Shown one piece after another: positions 1-13,378 of a stretch of DNA of 64,000 nucleotides; position 1 is the first letter of the stretch, and the number at the start of each line of letters is the position of its first letter. Source of the stretch: Rheinheimera maricola. GTDB lineage: Bacteria > Pseudomonadota > Gammaproteobacteria > Enterobacterales > Alteromonadaceae. Position numbers and translations under genes: made by a program. The DNA lies in NCBI RefSeq assembly GCF_016918075.2, contig NZ_JAERPS020000006.1, positions 284,898 to 348,897 of the forward strand. The letters run 5' to 3'. The notes beneath the pieces are model-generated. The model was not told the origin of the DNA and ran no database searches. It saw only the letters and a program-made list of their open reading frames with translations.

Positions 1-1419
1 AATTTATTGGTACAGGTCATCAGTAAAGACGGAACAAGCTGCGAATATCAGCATTATGACTTCAGCCAATATCCACAGTATCAACAAAACCGGCTAGCCG
101 GTTGCGACGGTTTTGTATTGGGAAACGCTCAGGTCAGTAAAGACGGGCAGTGGTTGTATCATAGCCAGGGCAATGGCGGTATGTATGCCAGCAAAGCCTT
201 AGTCGCAGAAAATCTAATCAGTGGCGTTAAACAGACTCTTCTGGCAGCGCCTTCCGCCGGTTTTGGTGTAACAATGCTGGCTATGTCAGCAGATGGCAGC
301 AAACTTGCTTACGTATTAATGCCTGAGTCAAATAAACCGGATATCTACATTTATGAACCGGACAGCCGTGAACATGAACGTGTTGCCAGCCTGCCGTTTT
401 CACTGCTATTACTTGGTCTAGAGTGGAGCATAGATCAGCAAAGCCTGCTGTTACCCGGTGCTGACTCCATCCTGCAAATTAATCTGGCCGACAAAAGCCA
501 ACAGATTCTCAAGCTGCCATCCGATATTGTTGTCGGTGAGTTATCTTTGCTTACTGATAATCAAGCTTACACCTCCGGCCTTACCGCAGGCAGCAGTACG
601 CAGTCAGCAATGCAGTTGGTAAAAATAATGCAACCATTTGACGACAACGCACGTAAAGTCAGCTTTTTGCACAACGCCTCTGGCAGCACCCTGGCACTAG
701 CGGTATCACCAGTTACACCAGATAGCTATGCCTTTTCCGCCAATTGGACCGGCGGTTGGCAACTGTGGTTGAACAAACAGGGCGAGCAAATCCAATTAAC
801 CGAACTGGTGAACGATGAGCAACCTATCAATGCTATTCGCTGGTCAGGCGACGGCCGCTATATTGCGTTTACCAAGCACGGTAATCTGTATCTGTACGAC
901 AATCAGCGCCAACAGCTGATCAACAAACTTGAGAATAATGATGTCGGCCACCCGCTATGGCTGCCAGACAACAGCGGCCTGATCCTGACCCGGGTGCAAG
1001 CTGACAACCAGAATCTATGGCAGTTAGATTTAATCAGTAATCAATTAACGCAGTTGACCTTTACCGCCGGTAGTTTCGCCCAGTACAACGCCCAAGACCA
1101 GTTGCTGTATCACAAAGAAGGCAAACTGTATCAGTATGTCGATGGCTCCAGGCAGGATATCCTGTTACAGGAAAATCCTGACGCTAATTTTATGGCAGTA
1201 TGGTTACACCAAGGCCAACAGCAATACCGCTTCAGTATGTTGGGCCACCTTGAACAGCGGGATTTAATTAGTGGTGAAACGCGTAGCACTCAGCTTCCCT
1301 ATCAGTTAATCGCGGTGCACCCAAACCCGCATAACTCAGAAGAGCTTTATGCTACGGTCTATGTTACGCCAGAACTAGGGCTGGAATTTATTCAGTGGCA
1401 GTTAGGAGAAGGAAAATAG
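1..1419 (+). CDS. Beta-propeller (TolB/PD40-like) protein, C-terminal part, 5' end outside window
   Basis: The frame is open from the window edge, leaving 472 codons and a TAG stop. The protein shows repeated blades of the WD40-like PD40/TolB type: short stretches such as DGSKLAYV, SGDGRYIAF and NSGLILTR, each followed by a strand like DIYIYEPD, NLYLYD or NLWQLDL. In Alteromonadales such propellers are often the C-terminal half of CadC-like winged-helix regulators with one membrane span. That N-terminal part would lie upstream and cannot be checked here, so function is open. The gene converges on the atp operon across a shared terminator. Confidence 0.6.
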   Translation, partial: NLLVQVISKDGTSCEYQHYDFSQYPQYQQNRLAGCDGFVLGNAQVSKDGQWLYHSQGNGGMYASKALVAENLISGVKQTLLAAPSAGFGVTMLAMSADGSKLAYVLMPESNKPDIYIYEPDSREHERVASLPFSLLLLGLEWSIDQQSLLLPGADSILQINLADKSQQILKLPSDIVVGELSLLTDNQAYTSGLTAGSSTQSAMQLVKIMQPFDDNARKVSFLHNASGSTLALAVSPVTPDSYAFSANWTGGWQLWLNKQGEQIQLTELVNDEQPINAIRWSGDGRYIAFTKHGNLYLYDNQRQQLINKLENNDVGHPLWLPDNSGLILTRVQADNQNLWQLDLISNQLTQLTFTAGSFAQYNAQDQLLYHKEGKLYQYVDGSRQDILLQENPDANFMAVWLHQGQQQYRFSMLGHLEQRDLISGETRSTQLPYQLIAVHPNPHNSEELYATVYVTPELGLEFIQWQLGEGK

Positions 1420-1457
1420 CGAACACATTCAGCTCCAGCAGAGCTGTTTAATACAAC

Positions 1458-1485
1458 AAAAAAAGCCACCCTGAGGTGGCTTTTT
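1458..1485. terminator. Bidirectional intrinsic terminator between the propeller gene and atpC
   Basis: A 6-bp GC-rich stem (GCCACC at 1465-1470, GGTGGC at 1475-1480) with a CTGA loop is flanked by A7 on the left and T5 on the right. It can therefore end transcription from both converging genes: the propeller gene on plus and the atp operon on minus. Confidence 0.85.
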
Positions 1486-1503
1486 CTATTTCGGAACCCG
1501 AAC

Positions 1504-1920
1504 TTATTTTTTACGCATTTTCTGAATAATACGTAGCTGGGCAATGGCTTCGGCCAGTTGCGCCGCAGCTTCAGCATAGTTGAAGTCTGCGCCAGCGTGT
1601 TGCATCGCTTCTTCGGCACGTTTTTGTGCGTCTAAAGCGGCTTGCTCGTCTAAGTCTTCGCCGCGTACCGCGACATCGGCTAGTACAGTGATAGTATCAG
1701 GTTGTACTTCAAGTACACCACCGGCTACGTATATCACATGTTCTTCGCCAAATTGTTTCACGATACGGACCATGCCAGGTTTCAGGGTGGTCAGTAACGG
1801 GGCGTGAAAAGGTAAAATACCTAACTCGCCCTCACTGCCTGTGACCTGCACGGATTCGACAAGGCCGGAGAAGATTTTTTCTTCGGCACTTACTACATCC
1901 AGTTGCACTGTCATCGCCAT
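1504..1920 (-). CDS. atpC: ATP synthase F1 subunit epsilon
   Basis: This 138-residue subunit of the F1 central stalk couples rotation to catalysis and can inhibit ATP hydrolysis. The N-terminal beta-sandwich contains the typical stretch [14 protein letters not shown], and a short C-terminal helical hairpin rich in Ala, Glu and Gln follows. The ATG at 1920 was chosen because an AGGAG ribosome-binding site lies 7 nt upstream and the start ([15 protein letters not shown]) matches E. coli AtpC. It is the last gene of the atp operon and runs into the terminator at 1458-1485. Confidence 0.97.
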   Translation of the reverse strand: MAMTVQLDVVSAEEKIFSGLVESVQVTGSEGELGILPFHAPLLTTLKPGMVRIVKQFGEEHVIYVAGGVLEVQPDTITVLADVAVRGEDLDEQAALDAQKRAEEAMQHAGADFNYAEAAAQLAEAIAQLRIIQKMRKK

Positions 1921-1943
1921 CTCCGCTCTCCTAAAGCCTGAAC

Positions 1944-3338
<1,395 letters not shown>

Positions 3339-3362
3339 TCAAATTTCTCAAAACTGTTTACC

Positions 3363-4226
3363 TTAGCCTACAGCTGCCGCACCTGCGACGATCTCGCTAA
3401 GCTCCTGGGTAATCGCGGCCTGACGTGCTTTGTTGTACACCAGCTTCAGGTCGTCCATCAGGTTACCGGCGTTGTCGGTTGCAGCCTTCATAGCTACCAT
3501 CCGCGCCGCGTGCTCACTGGCAGAATTCTCTACCACACCCTGATACACTTGCGATTCGACGAAACGGTCCAATAACATATCTAAAATAGGTTTTGGATCC
3601 GGCTCGTACAGGTAATCCCAGTTATGTGCTTTTTGCTCAATATCTGCTTTTGGCAAAGGTAAGAGTTGATCGATCACTGGCTCTTGCTTCATGGTGTTTA
3701 CAAATTGGTTGTACACCAGAAATAAGCGGTCAATCCGGCCTTCGTTAAATGCGTTAAGCATCACTTGTACCGAACCAATCACATCAGCCAAACGTGGTAC
3801 GTCACCTGAACCCGCCTGTTGCGCTACTACCTTACCGCCAAAACGCTTGAAAAAGGCCGTTGCTTTGTTGCCGATAACAGCAAACTGCGCATCCACACCT
3901 TTGTCTTTCCAGCTTTTCAGCTCAAGGGCAACTTTTTTAAACTCGTTGGTATTCAGGCCACCGCAAAGACCACGATCAGTAGAAATGACAATATAACCAA
4001 CCCGTTTTACTTCACGATCCGCTAGATACGGATGGCGATATTCCAGGCTGCCATTGGCAAGGTTCCCGATCACTTTGCGCATACCTTCAGCGTATGGGCG
4101 TGTTGCAGCTACACGGTCTTGCGCTTTGCGCATTTTGCTGACCGCAACTTTTTCCATAGCACTGGTGATCTTGCGAGTATTGTTAATACTCCCGATCTTA
4201 CTTTTTATCTCTTTACCACCGGCCAT
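3363..4226 (-). CDS. atpG: ATP synthase F1 subunit gamma
   Basis: The 287-residue rotor shaft turns inside the alpha3beta3 hexamer. The N-terminal helix reads [20 protein letters not shown], followed by the conserved [17 protein letters not shown]. The segment [11 protein letters not shown] is characteristic, and the C-terminal helix ends with [12 protein letters not shown]. Length matches E. coli AtpG. It sits between atpA and atpD in the standard operon order. Confidence 0.98.
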   Translation of the reverse strand: MAGGKEIKSKIGSINNTRKITSAMEKVAVSKMRKAQDRVAATRPYAEGMRKVIGNLANGSLEYRHPYLADREVKRVGYIVISTDRGLCGGLNTNEFKKVALELKSWKDKGVDAQFAVIGNKATAFFKRFGGKVVAQQAGSGDVPRLADVIGSVQVMLNAFNEGRIDRLFLVYNQFVNTMKQEPVIDQLLPLPKADIEQKAHNWDYLYEPDPKPILDMLLDRFVESQVYQGVVENSASEHAARMVAMKAATDNAGNLMDDLKLVYNKARQAAITQELSEIVAGAAAVG

Positions 4227-4279
4227 GACTGTATCTCCGTTTCATTCAACGAATGGGGTGGCATAGCCACCCGCATTGC

Positions 4280-5821
4280 TTACCAGGTCTGCGTTGCCTT
4301 GAATTTCTCAATGGCAGCTTTGAACGTAGACTCGATTTGGTCGTTGTAGTTACCGGTTTTATCGATATCAGCCATCAGCTCAGCGTGTTCTGCTTTCATG
4401 AAAGCGATTAAGCCGGCTTCAAAATCCAGGATTTTGGCCACGTCGACATCTTTCATAAAGCCTTTTTCGATAGCGAAAATAGACACACCCATTTCAGCAA
4501 CGCTCATTGGGCTGTACTGCAGCTGTTTCATCAGCTCAGTTACCTTTTGGCCGTGCTCTAACTGGGCGCGGGTTGCTTCGTCAAGATCAGAAGCAAACTG
4601 CGCGAACGCCGCCAGCTCTGAGTACTGGGCTAATGCCAGACGAATACCACCGCCTAATTTCTTGATGATCTTGGTTTGTGCTGCACCACCAACCCGCGAT
4701 ACCGAAATACCGGCGTTCACCGCAGGACGGATACCAGCGTTGAATAAGTCAGTTTCTAAGAAAATCTGACCATCGGTAATCGAAATTACGTTAGTAGGTA
4801 CGAATGCAGAAACGTCACCAGCCTGAGTTTCGATAATTGGCAGCGCGGTTAATGAACCGGTTTTGCCTGTTACTTCACCCTTGGTGTACTTCTCTACATA
4901 GTCAGCGTTAACGCGTGATGCGCGCTCCAGCAAACGTGAGTGTAAATAGAATACGTCGCCCGGGTAAGCTTCACGGCCTGGTGGACGGCGTAACAGCAAC
5001 GAGATTTGACGGTAAGCAACAGCTTGCTTAGACAAATCATCGTATACGATCAGCGCATCTTCACCGCGGTCACGGAAGTATTCGCCCATAGTACAGCCAG
5101 AGTAAGGTGCCAGGAACTGCAGCGCAGCGGCTTCTGAAGCAGAAGCTACAACCACAATAGTGTGTGCCAGTGCGCCGTGCTCTTCCAGCTTACGTACTAC
5201 GTTAGCAATGGTAGAAGCTTTTTGGCCCACAGCAACATAAACACACTTAACGCCGGTGCCTTTCTGGTTGATGATCGCATCGATAGCCAGTGCCGTTTTA
5301 CCGGTCTGACGGTCACCGATAAGCAGCTCACGCTGACCACGGCCGATAGGGATCATCGCATCAACTGACTTATAGCCAGTCTGCATTGGCTGATCTACCG
5401 ATTGACGTTCAATTACGCCTGGCGCAATTTTTTCTACCGGCTCAAAACCAGCAGCTTCAATCGGGCCTTTACCGTCGATAGGTGCACCTAAGGTGTTAAC
5501 CACACGGCCTAATAACGCCGGGCCAACCGGTACTTCTAAGATACGGCCGGTGCTTTTTACTTTAGTGCCTTCAGTTAAGTCCGCGTACGGGCCCATAACT
5601 ACCGCACCAACTGAGTTGCGCTCTAAGTTCAGCGCGATTGCATAGCGGTTGCCAGGAAGCTCAATCATCTCGCCCTGCATACAATCTGCAAGACCGTTGA
5701 TACGGATAATACCGTCAGTTACCTGAACGATAGTACCTTCGTTACGAGCTTCACTGACCACTTCAAACTGAGCAATACGACTTTTGATCAGTTCTGATAT
5801 TTCAGTGGAATTCAGTTGCAT
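4280..5821 (-). CDS. atpA: ATP synthase F1 subunit alpha
   Basis: The 513-residue non-catalytic nucleotide-binding subunit of F1 has the P-loop GDRQTGKT at residues 169-176 and the arginine-finger region SRVGGAAQ at about 374-381. The N-terminal beta-barrel begins [20 protein letters not shown], as in E. coli, and the length is identical to E. coli AtpA. It lies 14 bp from atpH and 53 bp from atpG, within the operon. Confidence 0.99.
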   Translation of the reverse strand: MQLNSTEISELIKSRIAQFEVVSEARNEGTIVQVTDGIIRINGLADCMQGEMIELPGNRYAIALNLERNSVGAVVMGPYADLTEGTKVKSTGRILEVPVGPALLGRVVNTLGAPIDGKGPIEAAGFEPVEKIAPGVIERQSVDQPMQTGYKSVDAMIPIGRGQRELLIGDRQTGKTALAIDAIINQKGTGVKCVYVAVGQKASTIANVVRKLEEHGALAHTIVVVASASEAAALQFLAPYSGCTMGEYFRDRGEDALIVYDDLSKQAVAYRQISLLLRRPPGREAYPGDVFYLHSRLLERASRVNADYVEKYTKGEVTGKTGSLTALPIIETQAGDVSAFVPTNVISITDGQIFLETDLFNAGIRPAVNAGISVSRVGGAAQTKIIKKLGGGIRLALAQYSELAAFAQFASDLDEATRAQLEHGQKVTELMKQLQYSPMSVAEMGVSIFAIEKGFMKDVDVAKILDFEAGLIAFMKAEHAELMADIDKTGNYNDQIESTFKAAIEKFKATQTW

Positions 5822-5835
5822 TCTCTGTTCCCCAA

Positions 5836-6369
5836 TTACGACTGCAGCGCAGTTGCTAAACGATCCAGCTTACCGCGGATCGAGCCATCAATTACCATGT
5901 CACCTGCTTTGATTAGCATGCCGCCAACCACTGCAGGATCTTCGCTACAGTTCAATTTAACTTTGCGTGCCAAACGTTGCGATAATGCCGTGGCTAACTT
6001 GTCTTGTTGTGCTTTAGAAAGCTTGGTAGCAGAAACCACAGTAACGTCGATTTCTTTTTCAAACTCGGCTTTCAGCGCAACAAAGGCAGTTAACACTTCA
6101 GGCAACGCCAACAAGCGATGATTTTCTGCCATCACTTTAATAAAGTTCTGGCCGTGCTCATTGAGTTGCTCACCACATACCTGAATAAACAGACCGGCCT
6201 GCTTGTCAGCAGCGCCGTTGGCGCCTAAATAAGCGCCAACCTGGTCGTTCTTTGCTACTTCTGCAGCAAAGGCCAACATCTGTAACCAGGCGTCTAACGC
6301 TTTTTGCTCAACCGCAAAATCGAAAGCCGCTCTGGCGTAAGGACGAGCAATATTAGTCAAATCAGACAT
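5836..6369 (-). CDS. atpH: ATP synthase F1 subunit delta
   Basis: This 177-residue peripheral-stalk protein joins the b dimer to the top of F1. The start [19 protein letters not shown] is the family signature, and the C-terminal segment [21 protein letters not shown] is the conserved OSCP/delta motif. It lies between atpF and atpA, 11 bp after atpF. Confidence 0.98.
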   Translation of the reverse strand: MSDLTNIARPYARAAFDFAVEQKALDAWLQMLAFAAEVAKNDQVGAYLGANGAADKQAGLFIQVCGEQLNEHGQNFIKVMAENHRLLALPEVLTAFVALKAEFEKEIDVTVVSATKLSKAQQDKLATALSQRLARKVKLNCSEDPAVVGGMLIKAGDMVIDGSIRGKLDRLATALQS

Positions 6370-6380
6370 AGCTCATCCTC

Positions 6381-6851
6381 TTACAGTTCTTGAACCAGTT
6401 TTTCCAGAATGTCGCTGTGAGCAGCTTCATCAATAGAACGTTGCAGAATTTTCTCTGCGCCGGCTACTGCTAATGCAGCAACTTGCTTGCGCAGTTCTTC
6501 GCGTAAACGGTTACGTTCCGCTTCCAATTCTGCTTTTGCCTGCGCCAGAATATTGTCACGTTCGGCATTGGCTTTGTGCACGGCTTCATCAATCATCTTG
6601 GCTTCGCGTTTTTTCGCTTGCTCGATGATTTCTGCTGCTTGGGCTTTAGCGTCTTTTAACTGATCTTTGGCCTTGTCCTGGGCTAATGCCAGGTCTTTTT
6701 CCGCACGATCAGAGGCCGCTAAACCATCAGCAATTTTTTTCTGGCGCGCTTCAATTGCATTATTCAACGGCGGCCATACAAATTTCATACAGAACAGCAC
6801 GAACACCGCAAATGCGATTAATTCGCCTAATAGAGTGGCGTTTAAATTCAC
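6381..6851 (-). CDS. atpF: ATP synthase F0 subunit b
   Basis: The 156-residue stator subunit begins with a membrane helix (about residues 5-25, [19 protein letters not shown]). A long Ala, Lys and Glu-rich coiled coil (about 30-140) then forms the peripheral stalk dimer. Start (MNLNATLLG) and length match E. coli AtpF. It lies 44 bp after atpE. Confidence 0.98.
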   Translation of the reverse strand: MNLNATLLGELIAFAVFVLFCMKFVWPPLNNAIEARQKKIADGLAASDRAEKDLALAQDKAKDQLKDAKAQAAEIIEQAKKREAKMIDEAVHKANAERDNILAQAKAELEAERNRLREELRKQVAALAVAGAEKILQRSIDEAAHSDILEKLVQEL

Positions 6852-6895
6852 GACCGCTCCTCCTTAATAGTAAGTTGTTCGAATTCGCCCGTTAA

Positions 6896-7132
<237 letters not shown>

Positions 7133-7179
7133 TTATCTCCGATATTTCAATAGTTAAAGTTAAAGTAAAGCAAAATTGA

Positions 7180-8055
<876 letters not shown>

Positions 8056-8436
8056 TTAATGTTTAAAGAAAAACGTAGCTGACCATTGTGCAAGTAATGT
8101 CATCGTAAAACCCACGGTAAAAGCGGCTGCGACATTATCAGGCTGCTGCAATACCAGTGCACAGAGCACAACAATCAAAATCATTTTTACTGAATGGCCG
8201 CGCAACAGTGCTAATCTGGCCAGCTCAGGGTGCTCTGCTGCATTCACCCTGAATGCCAGCAAAGCAAACACAAAATTTGCAATCGCCGCTACCAAACCAC
8301 CTTTAAAAGCGGATTTGGCTGCTACTAAATCAGCAGCTAAAAAAAAAGCCAGTGCGATAACCCCGGCTACTGCTAACTGGCATACTGCCAGTTTGTAGGC
8401 TGATTTTCGCGCAATTTCAGCACTTTTATCAGTCAC
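8056..8436 (-). CDS. atpI: ATP synthase accessory protein AtpI
   Basis: This 126-residue membrane protein has four hydrophobic segments. It is the first gene of the atp operon and ends 15 bp before atpB. AtpI-family proteins are thought to help assemble the c ring or supply Mg2+ and are not part of the final enzyme. Sequence identity in this family is always low, so the call rests on position, length and membrane pattern (ALAFFLAADLVAAK, FVFALLAFRV, MILIVVLCALVL). Confidence 0.9.
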   Translation of the reverse strand: MTDKSAEIARKSAYKLAVCQLAVAGVIALAFFLAADLVAAKSAFKGGLVAAIANFVFALLAFRVNAAEHPELARLALLRGHSVKMILIVVLCALVLQQPDNVAAAFTVGFTMTLLAQWSATFFFKH

Positions 8437-8486
8437 TGTAAGTCCCCCTGAAATAACCCATGACGGGGGTATAAAAAGCTTGCGAA

Positions 8487-8514
8487 AGTATACTTATCTG
8501 CCTTTAATTTGCAA
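8487..8514 (-). promoter_or_regulatory. Candidate sigma70 promoter for the atp operon
   Basis: On the minus strand a TTGCAA -35 box (8509-8514) and a TATACT -10 box (8487-8492) are separated by 16 bp. They lie about 50 bp upstream of atpI, in the 144-bp gap after parB. No other signal was recognised in that gap. Confidence 0.45.
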
Positions 8515-8580
8515 CAAAAAGCGGCAGCAGCTCTGCGATAGTGCAAGTCAACTAGCCAAAATTGAAATATTTTAAAGTAA

Positions 8581-9456
8581 TTAACCTTCAGCAAGGTTTA
8601 ATTTACCTATAATGCCATCTAATTCGTCCAGGCTGGAATAACTGATTTCCAGCTTACCTTTGCCCTTAATGTTGTAACTAATCTGCACCGGTGCGGCAAA
8701 ACGCTCGCTTAGGCGTTGTTCTAATGAAATCACATCCGGATCACGAGGCTTTTCGACAACCGCTGGTTTGGGTTCCAGGATCCGGCGTACCAGATTTTCT
8801 GTTTCCCGTACTGTCATTTGTTTAGCCGCAACTAAACGGCCGGCATCAGACTGTTCGTTATCTTTTAACGCCAACAACGCCCGGGCATGGCCCATTTCAA
8901 TATCACCATGCTCCAGTAACAGTTTTACATCGTCGTTTAACTGGTTTAAGCGTAATAAATTGGTGACTGACGCCCGCGATTTTCCCACGGCATCAGCTAC
9001 CTGCTGGTGGGTAAGGGCAAATTCGGTTAGTAAACGGTCCAATGCGACGGCTTCTTCCATCGCGTTTAGATCTTCGCGCTGAATATTTTCAATTAACGCA
9101 ATTGCTACTGCAGCTTCGTCTGGTACATCTTTGACGATACAGGGTACTTCAGCCAATTGGGCTAATTGGCTGGCCCGCCAACGCCGTTCGCCGGCAATGA
9201 TCTCAAATTTGTCTTTGGCTAGGGGCCGCACAACGATAGGCTGAATAATACCCTGAGCACGAATAGAGCTGGCTAAATCTTCCAGCGCTTCTTGTGACAT
9301 ATCTTTACGCGGCTGATATTTGCCAGGCGTAAGAAATTCTACCGCTAATAGTTGCAATTCACTGCTACTGTGGTTTGTAGCGCTACTATTGCTGGTTCTA
9401 TTGGACGTTAGTAAGGCATCCAGACCCCGGCCAAGGCCGCGTTTCTTTACCGACAT
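8581..9456 (-). CDS. parB: Chromosome partitioning protein ParB
   Basis: The 291-residue CTP-dependent clamp loads at parS and spreads on origin-proximal DNA. The N-terminal tail GLGRGLDALL binds ParA. The ParB/Srx core shows GERRWR (residues 89-94) and ENIQRED (123-129). A helix-turn-helix follows (about 148-170, THQQVADAVGKSRASVTNLL), and the C terminus dimerises. It lies 28 bp after parA. Two matching parS sites are present at 29.8 and 30.4 kb. Confidence 0.97.
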   Translation of the reverse strand: MSVKKRGLGRGLDALLTSNRTSNSSATNHSSSELQLLAVEFLTPGKYQPRKDMSQEALEDLASSIRAQGIIQPIVVRPLAKDKFEIIAGERRWRASQLAQLAEVPCIVKDVPDEAAVAIALIENIQREDLNAMEEAVALDRLLTEFALTHQQVADAVGKSRASVTNLLRLNQLNDDVKLLLEHGDIEMGHARALLALKDNEQSDAGRLVAAKQMTVRETENLVRRILEPKPAVVEKPRDPDVISLEQRLSERFAAPVQISYNIKGKGKLEISYSSLDELDGIIGKLNLAEG

Positions 9457-9484
9457 TACATCGTTTCCCTAAATAGTATTTTTC

Positions 9485-10279
9485 TCAGCCTGAGGCAGTG
9501 CTGTTAACCGTCTTTTTGTCGGCACGGCGCAACATTTCGCCTGCCAATGCCAGATAGGCCTTTGCCCCGGTAGAGCTTTTGTCGTAATACATAACTGGCG
9601 CGCCAAAACTAGGGGCTTCAGCCAGACGCACATTACGTGGGATCACTGCGCGGTACACCTTATCCCCAAAATGCTGTTTTAACTGTTCCGAAACGTCATT
9701 AGCCAGCCGGTTACGAGGGTCGTACATGGTCCTTAATATACCTTCGATCTTTAACTGTGGATTAACTGCTGCAGCTAATTGGTTTATCGTTTCAACCAAC
9801 GCAGTTAAGCCTTCAAGTGCGAAATATTCACACTGCATCGGCACCAAAACACTGTCTGCGGCCGCCATGGCATTAACCGTTAACATGTTCAGCGACGGTG
9901 GACAGTCGATAAAAATGAAGTCGTAGCTATTGCGGTAGTCTTTTAAGGCGTTGCGAAGCCTTAGTTCACGGGCAAATAAATTCATTAACCGCACTTCAGC
10001 GGCTGTTAAATCTGCGTTTGCTCCTACCAGATGATAACCACCACTAGTGTCTTTTACTATGACATCGAGTAAGGGTTTGTCATCAACCAGTAATTCATAG
10101 GCTGTAGCGGGCAAATCGTATTTATCGACTCCGCTACCCATAGTGGCATTGCCCTGAGGATCCAGATCCAATAGTAACACCTTGCGTTTAGTTGCTGCCA
10201 GTGACGCGGCCAGATTCACTGCTGTGGTGGTTTTACCTACACCACCTTTCTGGTTAGCTATTGCGATCACTTTCGCCAC
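9485..10279 (-). CDS. parA: Chromosome partitioning ATPase ParA (Soj)
   Basis: This 264-residue deviant Walker-type ATPase forms DNA-bound gradients that pull ParB-parS complexes apart. The signature KGGVGKTT is at residues 11-18 with Lys11 and Lys16. The Walker B-like segment is YDFIFIDCPPSL. It lacks the N-terminal DNA-binding domain of plasmid ParA, as expected for chromosomal Soj types. The start has a GAGGACAT ribosome-binding context. It lies 19 bp after rsmG, in the mnmG-rsmG-parA-parB order common near proteobacterial origins. Confidence 0.97.
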   Translation of the reverse strand: MAKVIAIANQKGGVGKTTTAVNLAASLAATKRKVLLLDLDPQGNATMGSGVDKYDLPATAYELLVDDKPLLDVIVKDTSGGYHLVGANADLTAAEVRLMNLFARELRLRNALKDYRNSYDFIFIDCPPSLNMLTVNAMAAADSVLVPMQCEYFALEGLTALVETINQLAAAVNPQLKIEGILRTMYDPRNRLANDVSEQLKQHFGDKVYRAVIPRNVRLAEAPSFGAPVMYYDKSSTGAKAYLALAGEMLRRADKKTVNSTASG

Positions 10280-10298
10280 AAGATGTCCTCGTTATCAG

Positions 10299-10916
10299 TT
10301 AGCAGGGTTCCAGTATTACCAAATGCCGTTGTGCTTGCAACTGCGGTACAGCAAGTGATTGAACGGCCGCTACTTTAACAAAATCAGGCAAAGCTGCAAT
10401 TTCTTCTTGCACTGCCGCTCCCTTCATGGCGAAAAAGCGCCCGTTTTGCTTTGGTAAGTGCTTGCACCAGGTCAGCATATCATTGATTGAAGCAAAGGCG
10501 CGGCTTATTACACCGTCGTAGCCAGTTTCAGGTTGGTGATTTTCTACTCTGCTTTGTATTGGTTGAATGTTAGCCAGTTTCAGCTGTAACTTTACCTGGT
10601 TTAAAAAACGGATGCGCTTACCCAAGCTATCAAGCAAAGTAAAGTGCTTTTCTGGGTAATAGATGGCCAGCAATACACCCGGTAAACCAGGTCCGGTGCC
10701 GACATCAATAAAACGTTGACCGGCTAAGAAGGGCGCTACGACTAAGGAGTCCATCACGTGTTTTACCAGCATTTCTTTGGGGTCGCGAACTGAGGTCAAG
10801 TTGTAAGCACTGTTCCATTTGTCCAGTAGCTGCACATAAGTAATACATTGCTGTAGTTGATTCTCTGTAAGCTTGAGCTCAGTCTGTTTTACCAGTGCCC
10901 GAAGTTGTTCTAACAT
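10299..10916 (-). CDS. rsmG: 16S rRNA (guanine-527-N7)-methyltransferase RsmG
   Basis: This 205-residue SAM-dependent enzyme methylates G527 of 16S rRNA; its loss gives low-level streptomycin resistance. The SAM-binding loop is [13 protein letters not shown] (residues 69-81), and the conserved [11 protein letters not shown] lies in the C-terminal half. Length matches E. coli GidB. It lies 13 bp after mnmG in the same operon. Confidence 0.97.
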   Translation of the reverse strand: MLEQLRALVKQTELKLTENQLQQCITYVQLLDKWNSAYNLTSVRDPKEMLVKHVMDSLVVAPFLAGQRFIDVGTGPGLPGVLLAIYYPEKHFTLLDSLGKRIRFLNQVKLQLKLANIQPIQSRVENHQPETGYDGVISRAFASINDMLTWCKHLPKQNGRFFAMKGAAVQEEIAALPDFVKVAAVQSLAVPQLQAQRHLVILEPC

Positions 10917-10929
10917 TGTGATCCTTTTT

Positions 10930-12819
10930 TCATGCTGACTTACGCAGCAGTCCCTGCTTTTTTAAATAAACCAACAATAGCGAAATAGCAGCTGGGGTAA
11001 TACCGGAAATACGTGACGCCTGACCCACTGTTTGCGGCTGTGTTTGATTTAATTTAGCAATAACTTCGTTTGACAGCCCTCTTACAGATCCATAATCAAA
11101 CTGTTTTGGTAACAATGTCTGTTCGTTACGCTGTTGTTTAGCAATTTCGTCTTGCTGGCGATGGATGTAGCCCTCGTACTTAATTTGGATCTCAACCTGT
11201 TCAGCTGTAGCAGGATCTTCTAAGCCAGGACCAAGATCGCTAATTTGCATAAGCTGAGCATAAGTAACTTCTGGTCTGCGGACCAATTCTTCCAGGCTGG
11301 CTTCCTTGCTAAGTGGGGTTTTGACCAGAGCATTAACTGCTGTCAGCGCAGCATGTTGCGGATGAACCCAGCTTTGCTTTAAGCGTTGGCGTTCTAACGC
11401 AATCTGTTCCATTTTTTCATTAAAGGCTGCCCAGCGTGCGTCGTCAACCAGACCAAATTCACGGCCTTTTTCGGTTAAACGTGAATCGGCATTGTCTTCA
11501 CGCAGCATTAAGCGATATTCAGCCCGGCTGGTAAACATGCGGTACGGTTCTTTCGTACCCATGGTGGTTAAATCGTCTACCAGTACACCAAGGTAGGCTT
11601 GTTCGCGGCCGGGTGACCAGCTGTCTTTATTCTGGCTAAACAGTGCAGCGTTTAAACCGGCTAATAAACCTTGAGCACCCGCTTCTTCGTAACCTGTTGT
11701 GCCGTTTATTTGGCCAGCAAAAAACAGGCCTTTAATAAATTTGGTTTCCAAGCTGTTTTTCAGATCGCGTGGATCAAAAAAGTCATACTCTATGGCATAT
11801 CCTGGCCGGGTTATATGGGCATTTTCCATGCCTTTAATCGAGCGAACTATGCTTAATTGCACGTCAAAAGGCAAACTGGTAGATATGCCATTTGGATAGA
11901 CTTCATGCGTGGTTAAACCTTCAGGTTCGATAAAGATCTGGTGCTTATCTTTATCGGCAAAACGGGTAATTTTATCTTCAATAGAGGGGCAATAACGTGG
12001 GCCTATGCCTTCAATAACACCAGTATACATTGGTGATCTGTCTAAATTATTGCGAATAACGTCATGCGTTTTTTCATTAGTAAAAGTGATGTAGCACGGT
12101 ATTTGCTGTGGTTGATCACTGTGTTTGCCCATAAATGAAAACACTGGCGTTGGATTATCACCTGGTTGCGGTTGCATCTGGCTGAAATCGATAGTTCGGG
12201 CATCAATACGCGGTGGAGTACCGGTTTTTAAGCGATCTACCCGAAATGGTAATTCTCGTAGTCTTTTTGCTAACGCGATCGATGGTGGATCACCTGCTCT
12301 GCCACCAGAATGGCTTTGCAAACCAATGTGAATTTGGCCGCCTAAGAAAGTACCGACTGTTAGCACTACAGACTTAGCCTTAAATTTTAAGCCCATCTGC
12401 GTTACGACACCGGTAACCTGATCGTTTTCAACGATAAGATCATCACAGCTTTGCTGGAAAATACTTATATTAGGTTGGTTTTCCAGTATTTGCCTGATTG
12501 CTGCGCGGTACAGTTGGCGGTCTGCCTGGGCACGGGTAGCGCGAACTGCCGGACCTTTCGAACTATTCAGAGTTCTAAATTGAATGCCGCCTTTGTCTGC
12601 AGCTATGGCCATAGCGCCACCTAAGGCGTCAATTTCTTTTACTAAATGACCTTTGCCAATACCACCAATGGCTGGATTACAAGACATTTGGCCTAAGGTT
12701 TCTAAATTATGAGTCAGCAACAGGGTTTTACGTCCCATACGTGCAGCTGCCAGAGCGGCTTCAGTGCCAGCATGGCCTCCACCTACAACGATAACGTCGA
12801 ATGTCTCTTGGTACAGCAT
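10930..12819 (-). CDS. mnmG: tRNA U34 carboxymethylaminomethyl synthase subunit MnmG
   Basis: The 629-residue FAD-dependent partner of MnmE modifies wobble uridine 34 of several tRNAs. The dinucleotide fold GGGHAG is at residues 13-18, followed by the signature [24 protein letters not shown], quoted here in two parts as MSCNPAIGG and [12 protein letters not shown]. The C-terminal MnmE-binding domain has the [15 protein letters not shown] segment. Length matches E. coli GidA. It borders oriC, as in E. coli, and starts the mnmG-rsmG-parA-parB operon. MnmE is encoded at 22.5-23.9 kb. Confidence 0.98.
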   Translation of the reverse strand: MLYQETFDVIVVGGGHAGTEAALAAARMGRKTLLLTHNLETLGQMSCNPAIGGIGKGHLVKEIDALGGAMAIAADKGGIQFRTLNSSKGPAVRATRAQADRQLYRAAIRQILENQPNISIFQQSCDDLIVENDQVTGVVTQMGLKFKAKSVVLTVGTFLGGQIHIGLQSHSGGRAGDPPSIALAKRLRELPFRVDRLKTGTPPRIDARTIDFSQMQPQPGDNPTPVFSFMGKHSDQPQQIPCYITFTNEKTHDVIRNNLDRSPMYTGVIEGIGPRYCPSIEDKITRFADKDKHQIFIEPEGLTTHEVYPNGISTSLPFDVQLSIVRSIKGMENAHITRPGYAIEYDFFDPRDLKNSLETKFIKGLFFAGQINGTTGYEEAGAQGLLAGLNAALFSQNKDSWSPGREQAYLGVLVDDLTTMGTKEPYRMFTSRAEYRLMLREDNADSRLTEKGREFGLVDDARWAAFNEKMEQIALERQRLKQSWVHPQHAALTAVNALVKTPLSKEASLEELVRRPEVTYAQLMQISDLGPGLEDPATAEQVEIQIKYEGYIHRQQDEIAKQQRNEQTLLPKQFDYGSVRGLSNEVIAKLNQTQPQTVGQASRISGITPAAISLLLVYLKKQGLLRKSA

Positions 12820-12911
12820 AGTTGCCTCTGTTTCTGCGATTAATCAGGTTGATCCAAATTTGGTCGGCTATTGTACCGTGATCTTCGTTGAAGTGGAATG
12901 CTGCAGCCGGC

Positions 12912-13206
12912 TTAGGATCTTCTAAATTAAATAAGATCTTTTTAGAGATCTTTTTATTATTTTTACTATTAAGCAGCGATGTTTCAGTGGATAAGCGGAT
13001 CTTTAAAATAAGGATCAATTGCTTATAAAGGATCAGATCCTGTGATCAAGCTAGGATCTACTCACGGTAAACCGGTTGATAATATGCATGGTTATCCACA
13101 GATAAGAAAAATATTTTTTTTATAACTAGGATAAATACAGCTTAATAACCGGTTTAAAGTTAAGTTATGCACATTAATTTATGTTTATAAGTAAATTTGT
13201 GTATAA
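12912..13206. other. oriC: Chromosomal replication origin oriC (E. coli type, mnmG-mioC interval)
   Basis: The 585-bp gap between mnmG and mioC has the layout of E. coli oriC in the same orientation. Two overlapping AT-rich 13-mer-like repeats beginning GATCTTTTT start at 12935 and 12947. A DnaA box with one mismatch (AGTGGATAA, 12986-12994) sits where R1 is expected. A perfect box TTATCCACA (13092-13100), preceded by ACCGGTTGAT as in E. coli, corresponds to R4. Weaker TTWTNCACA boxes lie at 13165-13173 and 13198-13206. Nine GATC (Dam/SeqA) sites fall in 12916-13058, against less than one expected by chance. Exact borders are estimates. Confidence 0.92.
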
Positions 13207-13378
13207 GTATGTATAGCGGGGTTTTGCTTGCGTTATCGCCTTTATCAGACCTTTATCATTTACTTATCAAGACATCGAGCATTATTCAATTTACTGTGCG
13301 TACAAGTTGGTTTTATTGCTGAGGCCAACCTGGGAGAGACTAACGTTATCCTGATCTTCCTGAGATATACTTGTGTTT

